This document shows positions 6,545 through 10,108 of a stretch of 10,108 bases of DNA, one piece after another. Below the pieces are notes generated by a model that made no database searches, was not told where the DNA came from, and saw nothing but the letters and a program-made list of their open reading frames with translations. Position 1 is the first letter of the stretch. Every line of letters starts with the position of its first letter. The stretch is from an uncultured Lachnospiraceae bacterium (GTDB lineage: Bacteria; Bacillota; Clostridia; Lachnospirales; Lachnospiraceae). Location: positions 1-10,108 of the forward strand of contig CADBRG010000282.1 of NCBI GenBank assembly GCA_902797015.1, in the 5' to 3' direction. Both the position numbers and the translations under genes were made by a program.

Positions 6545-6592
6545 GCTGCTGTAGATTGTCATCTGATTTGTCTGCAGCGGCTTCTTTCTGTC
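6545..6592 (+). promoter_or_regulatory. Imperfect hairpin between acpP and rnc (attenuator or processing site)
   Basis: GCTGCTGTAGA (6545-6555) can pair with TCTGCAGCGGC (6571-6581), giving 11 bp including two G-U wobbles around a 15-base loop. The tail TTCTTTCTGTC is only moderately U-rich. It may be a weak terminator that lowers rnc and smc transcription relative to acpP. Alternatively it may be a processing hairpin in the rnc leader. No clear promoter for rnc is visible downstream of it. Confidence 0.5.
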
Positions 6593-6614
6593 ATATAAAA
6601 CAAGGAGCCAATCA

Positions 6615-7319
6615 TTGATCGATATAGAAGAATTTCAGAATAAGATTTCATATCATTTTCAGAATCAGGCATTGCTTTTGGAAGCCTTAACACACCGTTC
6701 TTATGCAAATGAGAATTCGGACCAGAACCGGCGCGATAATGAGCGCCTGGAATTTCTCGGTGATGCGGTTTTAGAAATTGTAAGCAGCGAAATCCTGTTT
6801 GCTGCCTATCCGGACTGGAAGGAAGGACAATTGACAAAATGTCGTGCCAGCATCGTCTGCGAGCCGACCCTTGCCTTTTGCTGCAGGCGGATTGATCTGG
6901 GAAACTATGTGTTTCTCGGCAAAGGTGAGGACCAGACCGGCGGCAGAAACCGGCCCTCGATCCTTTCCGATGCATTCGAGGCGGTGATCGGTGCCATTTA
7001 TCTGGATGGCGGGCTGGAACCGGCGAGATCTTTTATCCGGACATTTGTCATGCACGATATCGAGCATATGCAATTATTCCATGACAGTAAAACCATACTC
7101 CAGGAAATCGTACAAAGCCGGTGTGACGGTGCTTTATCTTACATTCTGATTTCTGAAGACGGGCCGGATCATGCAAAATCATATACCGTTTCGGCAAAGA
7201 TCGGTGATCAGATTTACGGTATGGGGTCCGGACATACCAAAAAGGCTGCAGAACAGGAAGCAGCGTATCAGACTATTTTATTATTAAAGAAACACCAGGG
7301 GACAGAACATGTATCTTAA
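6615..7319 (+). CDS. rnc: Ribonuclease III
   Basis: RNase III cleaves double-stranded RNA, including rRNA precursors and structured mRNAs. The 234-residue product has the nuclease signature NERLEFLGDAVL (residues 42-53; Glu43, Glu46 and Asp50) and the second acidic cluster SDAFEAVIGAIYLDGG (118-133; Asp119 and Glu122). A C-terminal double-stranded RNA-binding domain follows from about residue 157 (DSKTILQEIVQ) to GSGHTKKAAEQEAA (204-217). The start is TTG at 6615: AAGGAG (6602-6607) lies 7 bases upstream and the product begins at the expected place for the family. The stop overlaps the first 11 bases of smc, so translation of the two is probably coupled. Confidence 0.96.
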   Translation: MIDIEEFQNKISYHFQNQALLLEALTHRSYANENSDQNRRDNERLEFLGDAVLEIVSSEILFAAYPDWKEGQLTKCRASIVCEPTLAFCCRRIDLGNYVFLGKGEDQTGGRNRPSILSDAFEAVIGAIYLDGGLEPARSFIRTFVMHDIEHMQLFHDSKTILQEIVQSRCDGALSYILISEDGPDHAKSYTVSAKIGDQIYGMGSGHTKKAAEQEAAYQTILLLKKHQGTEHVS

Positions 7320-10108
7320 ATCAATTGAAATACAGGGATTTAAATCTTTCGCACAGAAAATCCGTTTTGAATTTCATAATGGCATTACCGGTATCGTCGG
7401 CCCGAACGGCAGCGGTAAGAGTAATGTTGCTGACGCTGTTCGCTGGGTGCTTGGAGAACAGAAGGTAAAGCAGCTTCGCAGTTCGAATATGCAGGATGTC
7501 ATTTTTGCCGGTACAGAAAACCGGAAGGCACAAAGCTATGCATACGTTGCTCTGACCCTCGACAACAGTGATCATAAGCTGCCTCTGGACTATAACGAGA
7601 TTACCGTTGCAAGACGGATCTTTCGTTCCGGAGAGAGCGAATATCTGTTAAACGGTCGTACCTGCCGGCGAAGAGACATTCAGGAATTATTCTATGATAC
7701 CGGTATCGGCAAAGAGGGTTATTCCATCATCGGGCAGGGACAGATCGACAAGATCCTTAGCGGTCGTCCGGAGGATCGAAGAGAACTGTTTGATGAAGCA
7801 GCCGGAATCGTAAAGTTTAAACGTAGAAAAACCGCGGCCCAGAAAAAGCTCGAGAGCGAAGAAGCTAATCTGGTCCGTGTAAACGATATCCTGTCAGAAC
7901 TCGAGCGCCAGATCGGTCCGTTAGAAAAACAATCCGAGGCAGCTAAGATCTATTTAAACAAGCGGGATGTTTTAAAAAATCTGGATGTCAATCTTTTCCT
8001 GCAGGAAGACGGTCGTCTTGAAAAGCAGACCGAAGAGCTTGCCGATAAGCTTTCTGTCGCAGAAAGCCAGCGCGATGATGCGAGACGTGAATACGCCCGC
8101 ATCGGTACGGAATATCAGAAATCCAGAGATGCCTCTGCACAGATTGAAGCAGATATGGATCAGTTAAGAGAGCAGATCAGCCGTATGGAAATGGACAGAC
8201 AGAAACATACCGGCGACATTCAGATCCTCGAAGAACAGATCCGCGGCATCCAGAATGATGAGCTGCATTATAATACCCGCCTGCAGGCGATCAATTCCGA
8301 AGTCGAAGAGAAGACCCGCCTGCGCGAGCAATATGAAGCCGAACAGGCAGACCAGAACAAGGCATTAGAAGAACTTCAGCACGATAAGTATCTGTTAGAC
8401 AAACAGAACCGTGAGCTGACTGCTTCAATCAAAAAGATTGAGTCCGATCTGGAATCCAGCAGACAGCAGGTGATCAACAGATTAAACAAAAAAGCTGAGA
8501 TCCAGGCTGATATCAAACGGCTGGAAGCACTGTATGAGCAGACACAGATCCATATTTCTTCTCTGCATGCAGATCTTTTGCGCGAACAGGATGGAGAGGG
8601 AGACTTCTCAGAAACCGTCCGCATCAAAGAAGAAGCCTTCCGTGATGTTTCGGATCAGATTAAAGATCTGGAGAATCAGCGCAACGGTATTATTAAGAAA
8701 AGAGAAGACTGGCGAAACAAGCTCGAAGCAGCCAGAAAAGAATTCGAAGTCAATATGGAAAACTTCCATAAGCTGACTTCCCGTTTAGAATCATTAAAAA
8801 ACATTGCAGAGCGCTATGACGGATACGGCAACAGCATCCGCCGTGTCATGGAGCAAAAATCTTCTGTCCCCGGTCTGATCGGCGTTGTCGCGGATCTGAT
8901 TCAGGTCGACAAGCGCTATGAGACAGCGATCGAAACCGCACTTGGCGGCAGCATTCAGAATATCGTTACAGAAGATGAAAAAACCGCCAAAAAGATGATT
9001 GCTTATCTTAAGGAGCATAAATACGGAAGGGCAACATTCCTGCCGCTGACCAGTATCACAGCATCCAGGAATAAGGCAGCACGCGAGGCACTTTCCGACC
9101 AGGGCGCACTCGGCATGGCAGATGAACTCGTCACGACAGATCCGAAATACGCATCTGTCGCATCCCATCTTCTCGGACGTACACTGGTTGTAGACGAGAT
9201 CGACCATGCACTGGCGATTGCAAGAAAGCATCGTTTCTCGATCCGTATCGTCACACTGGCCGGTGAGCTTTTACAGCCGGGCGGCGCGATCAGCGGCGGT
9301 GCCTATAAAAACAACAGTGCACTGCTAGGCAGAAACAGAGAGATCGATGAACTGCAAAAGAAGATCAAAGAGGTCAAAGACGCGGCAAAGAGCAAACGGA
9401 ACCGCATGGACGAGATCAGAACCGCCAGCGATCTGTTAAAAGATGAACTCTCTGAACTGAACCTTTTGCTGCAGGAAACCTATATTCAGCAGAACACTGC
9501 CAAGATTCAGCTTGAACAGGCCAAACGAGACAGGGATGCAAAAGAGCAGGCCTTCCTGCATATCAATACAGAGATCCGCAGATTACAGGATGAACTGACC
9601 GAGATCACAGCCAGTCAGGGAGAAGACCATAACGCACTGGATGAACTCGCAAAGATGGAACAGGATCTTGACGAGAGCATGCAGGCTGCACAGGTCCTTT
9701 TGGAAGAGACGCAGGATGCCCGCGCCAAACTGGATGAAGAGATTTCCGCACTTGCAGTGAAAGAAACCGTACTTTCTGAAAAAGTGATCTTTATCGGCGA
9801 GAATATCCAGCGTATTTATGTTGAGTTAAAGCAGCTGTCTGATGAGACAAATGAGATTCAGAACTCCCGTTCCAACAGCGAGGATGACATCCGTCAGAAG
9901 AAGGCACAGATTCTGAAGATGCAGGAAGAGATTCAGGATTTCTCTGTCCATTCGGAAGAAAACCGGCAAAAGCTCCAGGATGCTTCCAAAGAAAAAGAAC
10001 TGATCTCGGCACAGAGCCAGGATCACATCCGGATCCGGGAAGAATTGAATCAGGTCATCAACGAGACTGACAAAGAGGTTTATCGTCTCGGCGTTCAAAA
10101 AGAGAAGA
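7309..10108 (+). CDS. smc: Chromosome condensation ATPase SMC, N-terminal 933 residues (partial, cut by right edge)
   Basis: SMC forms a dimeric coiled-coil ATPase that, with ScpA and ScpB, folds and segregates the chromosome. The product starts MYLKSIEIQGFKSFA. It has the Walker A loop GPNGSGKSN (residues 31-39, Lys37) and the Q-loop region YSIIGQGQIDKIL (138-150), followed by DEAAGIVKFKRRK. A long, charged coiled coil extends to about residue 515. A globular hinge follows at about 520-672 (GLIGVVADLIQ through the glycine-rich QPGGAISGGAY), and then the returning coil. The C-terminal head with the ABC signature and Walker B, roughly 250 residues of a usual 1190, lies beyond the window. AGGGGA sits 6 bases before the ATG, inside the end of rnc. 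The frame stays open to the last base, with no sign of disruption. Confidence 0.97.
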   Translation, partial: MYLKSIEIQGFKSFAQKIRFEFHNGITGIVGPNGSGKSNVADAVRWVLGEQKVKQLRSSNMQDVIFAGTENRKAQSYAYVALTLDNSDHKLPLDYNEITVARRIFRSGESEYLLNGRTCRRRDIQELFYDTGIGKEGYSIIGQGQIDKILSGRPEDRRELFDEAAGIVKFKRRKTAAQKKLESEEANLVRVNDILSELERQIGPLEKQSEAAKIYLNKRDVLKNLDVNLFLQEDGRLEKQTEELADKLSVAESQRDDARREYARIGTEYQKSRDASAQIEADMDQLREQISRMEMDRQKHTGDIQILEEQIRGIQNDELHYNTRLQAINSEVEEKTRLREQYEAEQADQNKALEELQHDKYLLDKQNRELTASIKKIESDLESSRQQVINRLNKKAEIQADIKRLEALYEQTQIHISSLHADLLREQDGEGDFSETVRIKEEAFRDVSDQIKDLENQRNGIIKKREDWRNKLEAARKEFEVNMENFHKLTSRLESLKNIAERYDGYGNSIRRVMEQKSSVPGLIGVVADLIQVDKRYETAIETALGGSIQNIVTEDEKTAKKMIAYLKEHKYGRATFLPLTSITASRNKAAREALSDQGALGMADELVTTDPKYASVASHLLGRTLVVDEIDHALAIARKHRFSIRIVTLAGELLQPGGAISGGAYKNNSALLGRNREIDELQKKIKEVKDAAKSKRNRMDEIRTASDLLKDELSELNLLLQETYIQQNTAKIQLEQAKRDRDAKEQAFLHINTEIRRLQDELTEITASQGEDHNALDELAKMEQDLDESMQAAQVLLEETQDARAKLDEEISALAVKETVLSEKVIFIGENIQRIYVELKQLSDETNEIQNSRSNSEDDIRQKKAQILKMQEEIQDFSVHSEENRQKLQDASKEKELISAQSQDHIRIREELNQVINETDKEVYRLGVQKEK

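Overview
The window is an ordinary chromosomal core region of a low-to-mid GC Gram-positive anaerobe. The gene content and order fit the Clostridia, most likely Lachnospiraceae: a biotin-dependent pyruvate carboxylase, tmcAL and acetate kinase, followed by rpmF-plsX-acpP-rnc-smc. The family assignment is inferred from gene order, sigma-A-type promoters, strong AGGAGG-type ribosome binding sites and protein style, not from a database search. I see no mobile element, CRISPR array, tRNA, rRNA, prophage or defence cassette, and no gene-free stretch longer than about 180 bases.

Left part, minus strand (1-3469): the N-terminal 670 codons of pyruvate carboxylase (pycA) run off the left edge. Upstream is a clear promoter and a leader holding a perfect 8-bp stem-loop. 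Next comes tmcAL, encoding the tRNA(Met) cytidine acetate ligase, read from a TTG start. Its promoter is back-to-back with that of acetate kinase.

Right part, plus strand (3611-10108): ackA has its own promoter. rpmF (ribosomal protein L32) follows behind a perfect-consensus promoter and is closed by two tandem intrinsic terminators. Then comes a fatty-acid/phospholipid and RNA/chromosome cluster: plsX (acyl-phosphate synthesis), acpP (acyl carrier protein), rnc (RNase III, TTG start) and smc (chromosome condensation ATPase). smc overlaps the end of rnc and is cut by the right edge after 933 codons.

Functionally, the left half is central carbon metabolism (pyruvate to oxaloacetate, acetyl-phosphate to acetate plus ATP) with an acetate-dependent tRNA modification enzyme between. 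The right half is the widely conserved rpmF-plsX-acpP-rnc-smc growth cluster. Nothing here looks like a new biological system. The points worth a second look are regulatory: the pycA leader hairpin, a 20-bp perfect palindrome inside pycA with a look-alike in the pycA promoter spacer, the hairpin just before rnc, and the absence of pta and of a DUF177/yceD gene from places where relatives often carry them.
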